Shown here one piece after another: positions 25,436 to 33,582 of a stretch of DNA of 45,570 bases (position 1 is the first letter of the stretch; each line of letters opens with the position of its first letter). The stretch covers positions 1-45,570 of the forward strand of contig JAHIUW010000020.1 of NCBI GenBank assembly GCA_018816865.1, given 5' to 3'. Made by a program: the position numbers and the translations under genes. A model generated the notes under the pieces. That model did not search any database, had not been told where the DNA came from, and saw nothing but the letters and a program-made list of their open reading frames with translations. This DNA comes from Pseudomonadota bacterium (GTDB lineage: Bacteria; Desulfobacterota; Desulfovibrionia; Desulfovibrionales; Desulfovibrionaceae).

Positions 25436-26578
25436 ATGGACCTTTCCGGATTCCAGTACATTGTGGTGGGCGCGGGCCTGTTCGGGTCCACCGTGGCCGA
25501 GCGCATTGCCAGCCAGACCGGGCTTCCCGTGGCCATCCTGGACCGCCGGGGACACATCGGGGGCAACTGCCATTCCGCCACGGACCCGGAGACCGGTATC
25601 GAGTGTCATGTCTACGGCACCCACATCTTTCACACCAAGCGCCGCCGCGTCTGGGACTGGGTGACCCGCTTCACGGCCTTCAACAGCTACCGCCACAAGG
25701 TGCTGACCCGCCATGCCGGGCGCGTGTTCCCCATGCCCATCAACCTGACCACCATCAACAATTTCTACGGCATCGATCTGGCTCCGGCCGAGGTGGCGGC
25801 CTTCGTGCGTGCCGAGGCCGCGCGGGACCGGGTGGACGACCCCGCCAACCTGGAAGAGAAGGCCATCTCCCTGGTGGGCCGCCCCCTGTACGAGGCCTTT
25901 ATCCGCGGCTACACCCTGAAACAGTGGGAAACCGACCCCAGGAACCTGCCTGCCGAGGTCATCACCCGCCTGCCGTTCAGGCACAGCCATGAGGTGGACT
26001 ATTTCACCGACCCCTGGCAGGGCATTCCGCTGGACGGCTACGCTGCGATGTTCAAGGCCATCCAGGCCCACGAGAAGATCCACGTCTTCCTAAACATGGA
26101 CTATTTCAACCTGCGCGACGCGATCCCCAGGGGGGCCACGGTGATCTACACCGGCCCGGTGGATCGCTACTTCGACTGCCGTTTCGGAGAACTCTCCTGG
26201 CGGACCATCGATTTTGAACGCGAAGTGCACCCGGTGGCCGACTATCAGGGCACCGCGGTTCTGAACTACGCCGATCCCGACGTGCCCTGGACGCGCATCC
26301 ACGAATACCGCCACCTGCACCCCGAGCGCGACTACGGCGCAACCACAGTGACCTTCAAGGAATTCTCGCGCCGCGCCGCGGGCGGGGACGACCCCTACTA
26401 CCCGGTCAACACCCCGGCCGACATCGGACGCCTTGAGCAGTACGAACAGCTGGCCAAGGCGGAATCGAACGTGCTGTTCGGCGGGCGGCTGGGCGGCTAC
26501 AAGTACCTGGACATGGACACCACCATCCTCTCCGCTCTGGAGATGTTCGAGGGCGACATCAAGCCCCGGCACAGCTGA
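25436..26578 (+). CDS. glf: UDP-galactopyranose mutase
   Basis: A 380-residue flavoprotein with an N-terminal FAD-binding Rossmann motif (VVGAGLFGSTVAERI, residues about 9-23), LDRRGHIGGNCH, and the family signature HVYGTHIFHT. The active-site region with FPMPINLTTIN and KQWETDP, and the C-terminal GGRLGGYKYLDMD, are intact. It converts UDP-galactopyranose to UDP-galactofuranose, the donor for galactofuranose in surface polysaccharides. GAGGGAG lies before the ATG. It stands alone between serS and the peroxiredoxin gene, with its own terminator, and would supply the glycan loci on either side. Confidence 0.95.
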   Translation: MDLSGFQYIVVGAGLFGSTVAERIASQTGLPVAILDRRGHIGGNCHSATDPETGIECHVYGTHIFHTKRRRVWDWVTRFTAFNSYRHKVLTRHAGRVFPMPINLTTINNFYGIDLAPAEVAAFVRAEAARDRVDDPANLEEKAISLVGRPLYEAFIRGYTLKQWETDPRNLPAEVITRLPFRHSHEVDYFTDPWQGIPLDGYAAMFKAIQAHEKIHVFLNMDYFNLRDAIPRGATVIYTGPVDRYFDCRFGELSWRTIDFEREVHPVADYQGTAVLNYADPDVPWTRIHEYRHLHPERDYGATTVTFKEFSRRAAGGDDPYYPVNTPADIGRLEQYEQLAKAESNVLFGGRLGGYKYLDMDTTILSALEMFEGDIKPRHS

Positions 26579-26721
26579 TCCGACCGGGTGATCGGCGTTC
26601 ACGGACGATCCGCCGCAGGCTTTCCTTTCCGGGCATCCGGCGCGGTCTATTTATCGTGATCCGTCCTGCGTGGTTCTTCAGGCGCGGCCCTTCAGAAGCA
26701 CCAAGCCTCGCGTCATCCTTC

Positions 26722-26741
26722 GCCGCCCCAAGGCGGCTTTT
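26722..26741 (+). terminator. Terminator of glf
   Basis: GCCGCC, loop CCAA, GGCGGC, then TTTT. It lies about 145 bases after the glf stop codon. Confidence 0.7.
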
Positions 26742-26773
26742 CCTTGTCCATTGCTCCGTTGCCAAAACTTCAC

Positions 26774-26816
26774 TTGACCTCTTTTTAGGAATCAGTTCTA
26801 TTAATAGAGAACTGAT
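26774..26816 (+). promoter_or_regulatory. Peroxiredoxin promoter with palindrome
   Basis: A TTGACC -35 box (26774-26779) is followed 18-19 bases later by an AT-rich -10 region (CTATTA/TATTAA). A perfect 9-base inverted repeat, ATCAGTTCT (26791-26799) and AGAACTGAT (26808-26816), 8-base spacer, covers the -10. A repressor bound here would block the promoter. A peroxide-responsive regulator is a natural guess but the motif is not a textbook PerR or Fur box. Confidence 0.6.
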
Positions 26817-26852
26817 AAATCCATAGCCTTGCGCTATGTGAAGGAGGTCTCC

Positions 26853-27587
26853 ATGCCTGCGAAGAAGGAAAAAGAGATTGCCGTGGGTTGTGCACGGCCC
26901 ACGGGCGGCCCGGTGGGCGAAGCCCCCAGCGAGGAAGCGGCTGCCGCCGCGGCCCCTGCCGCCAGCCAGCCGTCCATGACCATGCGCCTGGGGCACAAGG
27001 CCCCGGATTTTGCAGCCCCGGCCTATCACAAGGGCCAGTTCACCAGCGTCAAACTGTCCGACTTCCTCGGAAAATGGGTGGTGCTGTGCTTCTATCCCGG
27101 TGACTTCACCTTTGTCTGAGCCACCGAAGTCTCGGCGGTCGCCGAGAAGTATGCCGATTTCCAGAAGCTGGGCGTGGAAGTGCTCTCCGTGAGTGTGGAC
27201 TCGATGTTCGTGCACAAGATGTGGGACGACCACGAGCTGTCCAAGATGGTCAAGGGTGGCATTCCCTTCCACATGGTCTCCGACGCCGGGGGCAAGGTGG
27301 GTTCGGTCTACGGCTGCTATAACCCCGAGGCGGGTGTGGAGAACCGGGGCCGCTATCTGATCGATCCCGACGGCGTGGTCCAGGGCTACGAGGTCCTGAC
27401 CCCGCCCGTGGGCCGCAACGTCAGCGAAACCTTCCGCCAGATCCAGGCCTTCCAGCTGGTGCGCAAGTCCAAGGGCAAGGAGGCCACCCCCTCGGGCTGG
27501 TCACCTGGCAAACAGACCCTGAAGCCCGGACCGGACCTGGTGGGCAACGTCTGGAAGGTCTGGAAGACCAAGCAGGCCTTTGAATAG
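26853..27587 (+). CDS. Selenocysteine-containing peroxiredoxin (UGA at 27117-27119)
   Basis: A 244-residue AhpC/Prx1-type peroxiredoxin only if the in-frame TGA at 27117 is read as selenocysteine (residue 89). The text before it ([13 protein letters not shown]) and after it ([11 protein letters not shown]) is the normal active-site region, where TFVCPTE becomes TFV-Sec-ATE. The frame continues 156 codons with all Prx features ([30 protein letters not shown]). The C-terminal motif that normally holds the resolving cysteine reads ATPSGWSPG, without Cys. The remaining cysteines are at 13, 79 and 155. GGAGGT precedes the ATG. A 35-residue Ala-rich N-terminal extension is unusual. It would reduce peroxides in the cytoplasm of an anaerobe. 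Confidence 0.92.
27130..27147 (+). promoter_or_regulatory. SECIS-like hairpin after the UGA
   Basis: TCTCGGC, loop GGTC, GCCGAGA: a perfect 7-pair stem whose four-base loop begins 17 bases after the UGA. Bacterial SECIS elements that bind SelB have a short stem just after the UGA with a GG/GU-type apical loop, as here. It is within the coding sequence. Confidence 0.75.
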
Positions 27588-27609
27588 CCCTAGGCTCAGA
27601 TGACAAAAC

Positions 27610-27641
27610 AAGCGGGCGCTTACCAAAGGAAGCGCCCGCTT
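27610..27641. terminator. Terminator of the peroxiredoxin gene
   Basis: AAGCGGGCGCTT, loop ACCAAAGG, AAGCGCCCGCTT: twelve perfect pairs 22 bases after the stop codon, followed by a T-rich stretch. Confidence 0.75.
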
Positions 27642-27757
27642 CTCTTCATTGTGATCCACAAAACAATCCATGAGGACAATAATCAAATGGAATGTGACTT
27701 AAATTAAGGCTCCTGCTCAATCAAAACGGTACGCGAGCCATGGGGGGTGATGGGGTT

Positions 27758-27828
27758 CCAAGGGGAGCTCAGGGGGACATTCGCGACCCAACCGCAGGTG
27801 GTCGCGCAGTCCCCCTCGGTCCCCTTGG
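27758..27828. repeat. Orphan 71-base hairpin
   Basis: Outer arms CCAAGGGGAGCTCAGGGGGA (27758-27777, then C at 27778) and GTCCCCCTCGGTCCCCTTGG (27809-27828) pair with few mismatches. Inner arms CGCGACC (27782-27788) and GGTCGCG (27800-27806) pair perfectly, around loop CAACCGCAGGT. It lies between a terminator and the 3' end of the DJ-1 gene, where no gene is expected. It could be a small non-autonomous repeat or a structured RNA. The 35-codon frame across it is not convincing. Confidence 0.6.
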
Positions 27829-27881
27829 TCCCGCCGAAGGCGTATAACCAACACCGCCAGCGGGAGAATCCAAGTCGGTTT

Positions 27882-28469
27882 TTAAGGTTCAATCGTCGAG
27901 CCCAGCACCTTCAGAAACGCCCGCATCCACTCGGGGTGGGCGGGCCAGGCCGGACCGGTCACCAGGTTGCCGTCCACCACCGCGTTGGAGAAGGTCCCGT
28001 TGGGGTCCACCCAGCAGCCACCCGCACGCTCGATGTCCGGGCGCACGGCGGGGTACGCGGTGCAGCTTTTGCCCTCCATGATCCCCGCGGCCACCAGCAC
28101 CTGCTGGCCGTGGCAGACGGCGGCGATGGGTTTCTTCGCCGCGGCGAAGGCCTGGACGATCTCGATAACCCGGGGGTTGAGGCGGATGTATTCCGGGGCG
28201 CGGCCACCGGGGACCACCAGGGCGTCGTACTTGGCCGGGTCCACGGCGTCGAAGTCGGCGTTGAGCGTGAAATTGTGCCCGGGTTTCTCGGAATAGGTCT
28301 GGTGCCCCTCGAAATCATGGATGGCCGTGGCCACCTGTTCACCCGCTTTCTTGCCCGGACACACGACATGCACGTCGTGACCCACCATGACCAGCATTTG
28401 GAATGGGACCATGACCTCGTAGTCCTCCACGAAATCACCCACCAGCATCAGGATCTTTTTCACAGCCAT
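27882..28469 (-). CDS. DJ-1/PfpI family protein
   Basis: A 195-residue protein of the DJ-1/PfpI superfamily (class I glutamine amidotransferase-like fold). The conserved nucleophile elbow is AVCHGQQVL (Cys about residue 115), preceded by [12 protein letters not shown] and an N-terminal [13 protein letters not shown] that carries the supporting Glu. Members include intracellular proteases, chaperones, glyoxalases and deglycases; sequence alone does not decide. AAGGAGAATCCAAG precedes the ATG. It converges on the selenocysteine peroxiredoxin, and both fit oxidative or carbonyl stress. Confidence 0.88.
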   Translation of the reverse strand: MAVKKILMLVGDFVEDYEVMVPFQMLVMVGHDVHVVCPGKKAGEQVATAIHDFEGHQTYSEKPGHNFTLNADFDAVDPAKYDALVVPGGRAPEYIRLNPRVIEIVQAFAAAKKPIAAVCHGQQVLVAAGIMEGKSCTAYPAVRPDIERAGGCWVDPNGTFSNAVVDGNLVTGPAWPAHPEWMRAFLKVLGSTIEP

Positions 28470-28811
28470 CTTGGATTCTCCTTGTGGTATATTGAAGTTA
28501 TATTTTTTAACTATTCTGCCCTATATATCAAAGGTGACAGAATGATTGCACCCCTTTTCCGGCAACCCAGGACAAAAAAACGACCCCCGGCAGCAGGACT
28601 GCCGGGGGTCGTTTTTTTTGGAAAAAGGAAGGGATTCAGTCGAAACAACGGAGCCCACGGGGGAATTAAGGCCGCTTACCCCGGACGGCTCGAAAACCGT
28701 GCTGACAAGGCACAAAAAGGCGGCACACCTAGGGCATAAGGTCTTGTAAGCTCGAAAACTCGCTAACAATTCACTTATCACCGTCAGCGCTGGAATTCCA
28801 GCCGTCCGAAA
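28470..28811. other. Gap upstream of DJ-1 and downstream of the TPR-GT2 gene
   Basis: 342 bases. The first 80 are AT-rich and should hold the leftward DJ-1 promoter, but no clean -35/-10 pair stands out. A strong terminator lies at 28574-28619. The rest holds two copies of GCTCGAAAAC (near 28688 and 28750) and no supported gene. Confidence 0.6.
28574..28619. terminator. Strong bidirectional terminator
   Basis: Seven A's, CGACCCCCGGCAG, loop CAGGA, CTGCCGGGGGTCG, eight T's. A near-perfect 13-pair GC stem with A/T runs on both sides. It serves the leftward TPR-GT2 gene, whose stop is about 190 bases away. Confidence 0.9.
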
Positions 28812-30449
28812 TCAAGAGTCGGCAATGACCGCCAGCTTGCGCCGTAGATCCTTGAGCACCGTGGCGTAGGACCGGGTGCGTATCTCGCGCACCGCACTGC
28901 CCGGATATTTCTTGTTCAGCTTGTAGTAGTTGCCGTCGATGCCGTAGGGCTTGTCGCGGTCGTTCCACTGGGCCCCGGTGTTGCGCTCGTGCAGGATGCG
29001 CAGATGGCCCTGATAGACAGGGGTGCGCCCCTTGGAGACCAGCATCAGGTCGTGCTCGGCGTCGTCGAATTGCGAGGGCGAGAATTGCAGGTCAAACCCG
29101 CCCATCTCATGCAACTCGGCCGTGCGAAACATGTGCAGGCAGCCCGTGACCGAGGTGCAGGGCCGCAGGTACGAGAACTGGCCATAGTCCAGCACGTCCA
29201 GGCACTGGCAGCAAAAGCCCACGCTGATGTTGTCCTCCTCGCGCGGGGCTCCGAGGAATTCGTCGGTGTGCTGCACGATATGCGGGCGCGAGCTGTCCAC
29301 CACACGGCAGCCCCAGACCCCGGCCTGGGGGTAGACCCGCTGGGCCACGCCCATGTAGCCCAGCCAATTTCCAGGCAGGGTGATGTCGTCGTCCATGTAG
29401 ATCACGTTGTCGCCCTGGCGCACGTCGGGCAGGTGCGCGAGCCAGTTGCGGGCCGCGGGCGCGCCCACGTTGACCAGGGTCGAGAGGCCCTCGAAACGTT
29501 CAGCCCCGAACCGTTCGGCCCAGGCGCGCACCACTTGGGGGGTGGAGTCCGTACTACCGTTGTCCAGGACCTTGATGCTCGCGTCACCCAGGTTAGACTG
29601 GGCCAGGGAGGCCAGGGTCTTATCCAGACTCGCGCCCTTGTTCCAGGAATAGAGAAGCAGGAAGGTCTGACCCTCGGGGTGTGGCCCCGCGGCATCGGCC
29701 TTGGTGAGCACGTCGTGCAGACGCAGCACAAGGTTGGTCTGCCAGGGTTTGGCCAGCACCGAGGCCCGCCACAGGGCCACGGCCCCGGCCCGGTCGCCGC
29801 CGCGCAACAGGCACTCACCCAGGCGCAGGTCCAGGCCGGGCCATTCCATGGTTGCGCGCAACGCACTATAGACCTCAAAGGCCTCGGTGGTGCGTCCGAG
29901 GTGGAACAGGGCATCGCCCTCGGCGTGCCTGGCGTAGACGGCGCAGGGGCCTGCCGGAAGCGTGCGCGCCATGGTCAGCAGCCACTCCCAATGGTTGTGC
30001 TCGCTGGCGCATTCGGCGGCCTGCCACCACCAGTGAAGATTCTGGGGTTCGCGACGCAATTCGGGCTCCACGGCCTCGCGCATGGCGTCCCCGCCTTGGG
30101 CCAGAAGCCCCTCGCGCCTGTCGCGCCAGCTGACCGGGCCGCGGAAGGTGTTGCCCATGGCGATGATTGCCTCGCGTTTGGCCGGGGACAGGATGCCCCC
30201 CAGGGCCTGATCCAGGCTGACCAGTTGGTGGGCCAGGGTCGGGTCGCCGGGGTCGGTGTCCCAGGCCTGATGCAGCTGGTCAAAGCCCACGGCCAGCAGC
30301 AACTCGCGGCCTCGGGCCTCGGGAACGGCGCCCCGCTCCATGAACTGGTTGCCCGTATGGATGCTGAAAAATTTGCCCGAGGTGCAGGTGGTCAGGAACA
30401 TGCCCAGGTCCGAGGGCAGCATGGGCCATTTCAGAGGCTGGCTACTCAT
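28812..30449 (-). CDS. TPR-like repeats fused to a GT2 glycosyltransferase
   Basis: A 545-residue protein. Residues about 100-255 are helical repeats of TPR type (WWWQAAECASEHNHWEWLLT; AEGDALFHLGRTTEAFEVYS). Residues about 262-500 form a GT2 domain with FLLLYSWNKGASLDKTLASL, VLDNGSTDST, the donor site YMDDDITLPG and the acidic SQFDDAEHD. The start at 30449 (MSSQPLKW) follows GGGAG by nine bases; the longer frame reads as low-complexity sequence. It overlaps the end of a 51-codon frame. The TPR-GT2 arrangement suggests a protein acceptor, for example a flagellin or S-layer protein, but this is inference. Confidence 0.82.
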   Translation of the reverse strand: MSSQPLKWPMLPSDLGMFLTTCTSGKFFSIHTGNQFMERGAVPEARGRELLLAVGFDQLHQAWDTDPGDPTLAHQLVSLDQALGGILSPAKREAIIAMGNTFRGPVSWRDRREGLLAQGGDAMREAVEPELRREPQNLHWWWQAAECASEHNHWEWLLTMARTLPAGPCAVYARHAEGDALFHLGRTTEAFEVYSALRATMEWPGLDLRLGECLLRGGDRAGAVALWRASVLAKPWQTNLVLRLHDVLTKADAAGPHPEGQTFLLLYSWNKGASLDKTLASLAQSNLGDASIKVLDNGSTDSTPQVVRAWAERFGAERFEGLSTLVNVGAPAARNWLAHLPDVRQGDNVIYMDDDITLPGNWLGYMGVAQRVYPQAGVWGCRVVDSSRPHIVQHTDEFLGAPREEDNISVGFCCQCLDVLDYGQFSYLRPCTSVTGCLHMFRTAELHEMGGFDLQFSPSQFDDAEHDLMLVSKGRTPVYQGHLRILHERNTGAQWNDRDKPYGIDGNYYKLNKKYPGSAVREIRTRSYATVLKDLRRKLAVIADS

Positions 30450-30597
30450 GGGACACCGCTCCCGTGCCGGACCGCCGGAGGATCTGCACACAGGCCTTGC
30501 CCAGCGCCTGCCCGCGCCGCAATTGGTCACCCTTGGCCTGCCGTTGCGGCCAGCCTTGCAGTCCATTGCCCATGATTCCCAGAGTGTCGTCTAACAT
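30442..30597 (-). CDS. Possible 51-residue leader peptide of the TPR-GT2 gene
   Basis: A short frame, MLDDTLGIMGNGLQGWPQRQ onward, rich in Gln, Arg and Gly. A perfect AGGAGG lies five bases before the ATG, the best ribosome site in the area. Its stop overlaps the start of the TPR-GT2 gene (ATGAGTAG), so translation would be coupled. No family recognised. Its existence rests on the ribosome site and the overlap. Confidence 0.45.
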   Translation of the reverse strand: MLDDTLGIMGNGLQGWPQRQAKGDQLRRGQALGKACVQILRRSGTGAVSHE

Positions 30598-30888
30598 CGG
30601 CCCTCCTGGCCCGTCGCCCCGGCGTCCCGCCGGTTCAGCGTCTCACAAAATCCGTTCTGCGGCCGCCCGCGGATAGTCCAAGGGCCCACCCCTCTGCCCA
30701 GCTCCTTGGGCACTGCCCGAGGTCGGAGCCGGGGCCCCTGTCAGGTCACGCCCCTTGCTCACGGCATGCGGCTGACACCAACCGTCAAACATCCGACGTC
30801 CACCCCAGATGCTGTGGACTGGATCATCCTTTTCCGATAGTTTCAAGCCACCGGATTACCCGGATAATCCCGCAGCCAAGGCTTGTTC

Positions 30889-31833
30889 ATGAAAAGCGCG
30901 CTCACGCCCACGGGACTCGCTGTCCTTGTCCCCTGCCATAACTGTGCCGAATTCATCACCGAATGCCTGGAGTCCATCCAGGCCCAGGACCTCGGCGGCT
31001 GGCGACTGCTGGTGGCCGACGACGCCTCCGAGGACGGCACAGCCGACATCGTCGCAGCCATCGCCGCCCACACCATGGACCCCAGGATCACGCTGCATCG
31101 GGGTGCGCCACGCGCCCACCTGATGGGCAACATCCTGGCCGGGCTGCGCGAGCTGGACCCGGGACCGGCCGAGGTCGTAGCCGTAGTGGATGGCGACGAT
31201 CACCTGCTGCCCGGCGCCCTGGCCCGGATCATGGAAGCCCACACCAAGGGCTTCGACCTGGTGTACACGGACATGCGCATCGACGGCAGCGAGGGCTCCC
31301 TGGGCGCGCAGCTGCTGGACACGCTGCCCCCGCGCCAGCAGTTGTGGTGCGTCTCGCACCTGCGCAGCTTCAAGGGCTACCTGCTGGACAGTCTGGCCGA
31401 CGACCTGTTCCGGGACGAAGGCGGCGAGTATTTCCGGGCCGCCGGGGACCTGTCCCTGTACCTGCCCCTGGCCGAGGCCGCAGGGCCGGGCAAGACCCTG
31501 TTCCTGCCCGAGAAACTCTACCGCTACCGGGTCCACGAGCGCTGCAACTTCAAGCACCGCCGCGCCGAGCAGCTGGCCAACAACGCCCTGATCCGCTCAC
31601 GCCCGCCCCTGGCCCCGCAGACCAACCACTTTGATTTCAGCGAGACCGTTACGGACCTGGACAAGCTCGGGCTGCGCGCCCTAGGCCAGGAGGTCCGCGC
31701 GCGCACCCCACGCCCCTATTCCGTCTGCCTGGAGCACGTGGTGGACGCGTCCCAGGCCGACTCCTGGCGGGCCTACCATAACCTGTGGATCGCCGAGGGC
31801 GTCTACCTGCGCGGAACAGTGGAGGGGCCATGA
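30889..31833 (+). CDS. GT2-family glycosyltransferase
   Basis: A 314-residue protein with an N-terminal GT2 domain: GLAVLVPCHNCAEFITECLE (residues about 10-29), VADDASEDGT and the donor site VVDGDDHLLPG. The C-terminal half lacks a clear second domain (PEKLYRYRVHE is the usual GT2 acceptor-side loop). AAGG lies eight bases before the ATG at 30889. It overlaps the CMP-sugar synthetase gene by four bases (ATGA), so the two are in one operon. The linkage suggests it may transfer a CMP-linked or other nucleotide sugar. Substrate unknown. Confidence 0.82.
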   Translation: MKSALTPTGLAVLVPCHNCAEFITECLESIQAQDLGGWRLLVADDASEDGTADIVAAIAAHTMDPRITLHRGAPRAHLMGNILAGLRELDPGPAEVVAVVDGDDHLLPGALARIMEAHTKGFDLVYTDMRIDGSEGSLGAQLLDTLPPRQQLWCVSHLRSFKGYLLDSLADDLFRDEGGEYFRAAGDLSLYLPLAEAAGPGKTLFLPEKLYRYRVHERCNFKHRRAEQLANNALIRSRPPLAPQTNHFDFSETVTDLDKLGLRALGQEVRARTPRPYSVCLEHVVDASQADSWRAYHNLWIAEGVYLRGTVEGP

Positions 31834-32525
31834 GCGAAAGCGACGCCCGCCCCGAGGTCCTGGCCATCATCCCCGCCCGGGGAGGGTCCAAAGGCCTGCC
31901 ACACAAGAATATCCTGCCGCTGGGCGGGATGCCGCTTCTGGCCTGGAGCATCCGCGCCGCCCTGGAGGCGACCCTCGTGACCCGGGTCGTGGTCACCACG
32001 GACGACGAACAGATCGCCGCCGTGGCCAGGGACTGGGGGGCCGAGGTGCCCTTTCTGCGGCCTGCGGAACTGGCCGAGGACCGCAGCAACATCCAGGACG
32101 GGGTCAACCATCTGCTGGAGCAACTACGGGCGCGCGAGGGCTACGTCCCCGACGCCTACTGCGTGCTCTACCCCACCCATCCCTTCCGGGCACCCGGGCT
32201 GGTGGACCAGCTGACAGCCCTATTGATCGAGACCCGCAGCAAGGTCGTCACCGTCAAGCAACTGGATACGAAGCCGTGCATCTGGTCCGTCCCGGCAGAC
32301 AAGGGTCACGTTTTCCTCACGACCGGCACAGCCAACACCAGCCTAAACGTCTACCGGCCCTATGGACTCTACGAGGGCAAGACCGTCAAAAGGCCAACAC
32401 AGCACTTTTGCCTGCATGTCATTGACGACCCCATTCAGATGATTGATATCGACACCAAAGAAGATCTGCGCTTGGCCAACGCCGTGCTGAAGGCAGGACT
32501 GTTTGACCATGGAGGCCAGCCATGA
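31830..32525 (+). CDS. CMP-sialic-acid-type cytidylyltransferase
   Basis: A 231-residue protein with the acylneuraminate cytidylyltransferase signature IIPARGGSKGLPHKNILPLG near the N-terminus, then VVTTDDEQIAAVA and VLYPTHPFR. Normal length for the NeuA/PseF/LegF group. ATGA overlaps at both ends place it in the middle of a tight three-gene operon behind GGAGGGG. It activates a nonulosonic acid or a related sugar such as Kdo as its CMP derivative. No synthase for such a sugar lies in the window, so the donor must come from elsewhere. Confidence 0.85.
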   Translation: MSESDARPEVLAIIPARGGSKGLPHKNILPLGGMPLLAWSIRAALEATLVTRVVVTTDDEQIAAVARDWGAEVPFLRPAELAEDRSNIQDGVNHLLEQLRAREGYVPDAYCVLYPTHPFRAPGLVDQLTALLIETRSKVVTVKQLDTKPCIWSVPADKGHVFLTTGTANTSLNVYRPYGLYEGKTVKRPTQHFCLHVIDDPIQMIDIDTKEDLRLANAVLKAGLFDHGGQP

Positions 32526-33562
32526 GGATCATCATCCCGGCAGTGCTTCACCCCGAGGAGTATCTGCACGGCTATCCCACCCTGTTCCAGGAACTGACCC
32601 TCCGATCGGCCCGGGTGGCCATGGCTGCGGCAAGACTGACTCCCCAGGACATCTCGGTGCATGTTGTGCACGACGCGCGGCCCAATGCAATTGCCCTGAG
32701 GCTGCGTGAATCCGGAGCGATCCTGACCACGATCAAGGCCGATGACAGTGAGACGACAACTATGCCCTTCCTGCCTCATGGCGCGAGCCTGTCCCTACAG
32801 TCCCTTGCCGCGCCAACGGCGCAGGACCCCGTGGCGATCCTCAACCCGCGCAACCCAGTCCTGGGCGTTCACGATCTTGACGAGGCCTTGGAACACTTCG
32901 CCAAGACCGACGTCCCGTGCCTACTGAGCGCCCTCCCTCCCGCTGACCATCCCTGCCAGGGAAAGGTCCTGCACGCCCTCGTGGCCCCATTTCGCCCCTT
33001 GGGCGACGGCGCCTCGCTCAGGCTCGACAAGCAAGACCGTCAGGTTGTCCTCCTTCAGAACCCGGCACCTGCACGGAGCCTGCTGGTGCTGATGTGGCAA
33101 GGTGGCAAGATCGTCCTGCCCCACGTCCCACCCAGACAGGGCCTCCAAACCACGTTCGTGCTGCCTCCCGGATACATTCTCCCCGACGCTGCACGCTGGG
33201 GACTGATCACCCCGGTGGCCGCTCCGGGCCCCGCACGATTCCTGCTGCCCTATTCCCCGGATGATGCCCCCTGGAATTGGGACCACCTAACGACGATGGT
33301 AACCGACACCCGAGGACGACGAATCGCAGGTCGGCAGGATTTCCCCAACCTGATGCAACCCGACGGCAGCCTTTGTCTCTTCAGGACGGCTATTCCCGCC
33401 TATTCGCGCAAGGACCCGCTTGTCCATGGCATCTGGGAATTGCCTTTGGAACGTTCCCTGCTGATCACGGACAGGCTCGCGCATCTGCGCTGGCAACTGC
33501 TGAAGGAACATGAACAAGAAGTGTCCCAGACGTCCAGCCCTCCGAGGCTCAACCCCCGTTGA
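32522..33562 (+). CDS. Unrecognised protein in the glycan operon
   Basis: A 346-residue protein coupled by ATGA to the cytidylyltransferase. It starts MRIIIPAVLHPEEYLHGYPT, has DPVAILNPRNPVLGVHDLDE in the middle and two Pro-rich beta-strand regions (PSLV-type segments near 180-240) further on. The ILNPRNPVL-DLDEAL region recalls the metal site of a GT-A nucleotidyltransferase-like fold, and the coupling to the CMP-sugar synthetase fits. No catalytic motif is certain. I do not know a family. Confidence 0.6.
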   Translation: MRIIIPAVLHPEEYLHGYPTLFQELTLRSARVAMAAARLTPQDISVHVVHDARPNAIALRLRESGAILTTIKADDSETTTMPFLPHGASLSLQSLAAPTAQDPVAILNPRNPVLGVHDLDEALEHFAKTDVPCLLSALPPADHPCQGKVLHALVAPFRPLGDGASLRLDKQDRQVVLLQNPAPARSLLVLMWQGGKIVLPHVPPRQGLQTTFVLPPGYILPDAARWGLITPVAAPGPARFLLPYSPDDAPWNWDHLTTMVTDTRGRRIAGRQDFPNLMQPDGSLCLFRTAIPAYSRKDPLVHGIWELPLERSLLITDRLAHLRWQLLKEHEQEVSQTSSPPRLNPR

Positions 33563-33582
33563 GGGTCGAAAGAAACCTCCAC

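Noticed and set aside
27174-27587. A separate small gene downstream of the TGA at 27117
   Set aside because: It is the C-terminal half of a peroxiredoxin in the same frame as the first half, with no ribosome site of its own. Reading the TGA as selenocysteine explains both halves.
27740-27847. A 35-codon frame over the orphan hairpin
   Set aside because: No ribosome site. The sequence is better explained by its inverted-repeat structure.
28686-28760. A tRNA-Ser-like anticodon arm (GCTCGAAAAC, twice)
   Set aside because: The acceptor and T arms are missing, so it is not a tRNA. It might be an old attachment-site remnant, but there is no supporting evidence.
30741-30757. A sigma-54-like site AGGTCACGCCCCTTGCT before the GT2 gene at 30889
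   Set aside because: The GG to GC spacing is 11, not 10, which sigma-54 does not normally tolerate.
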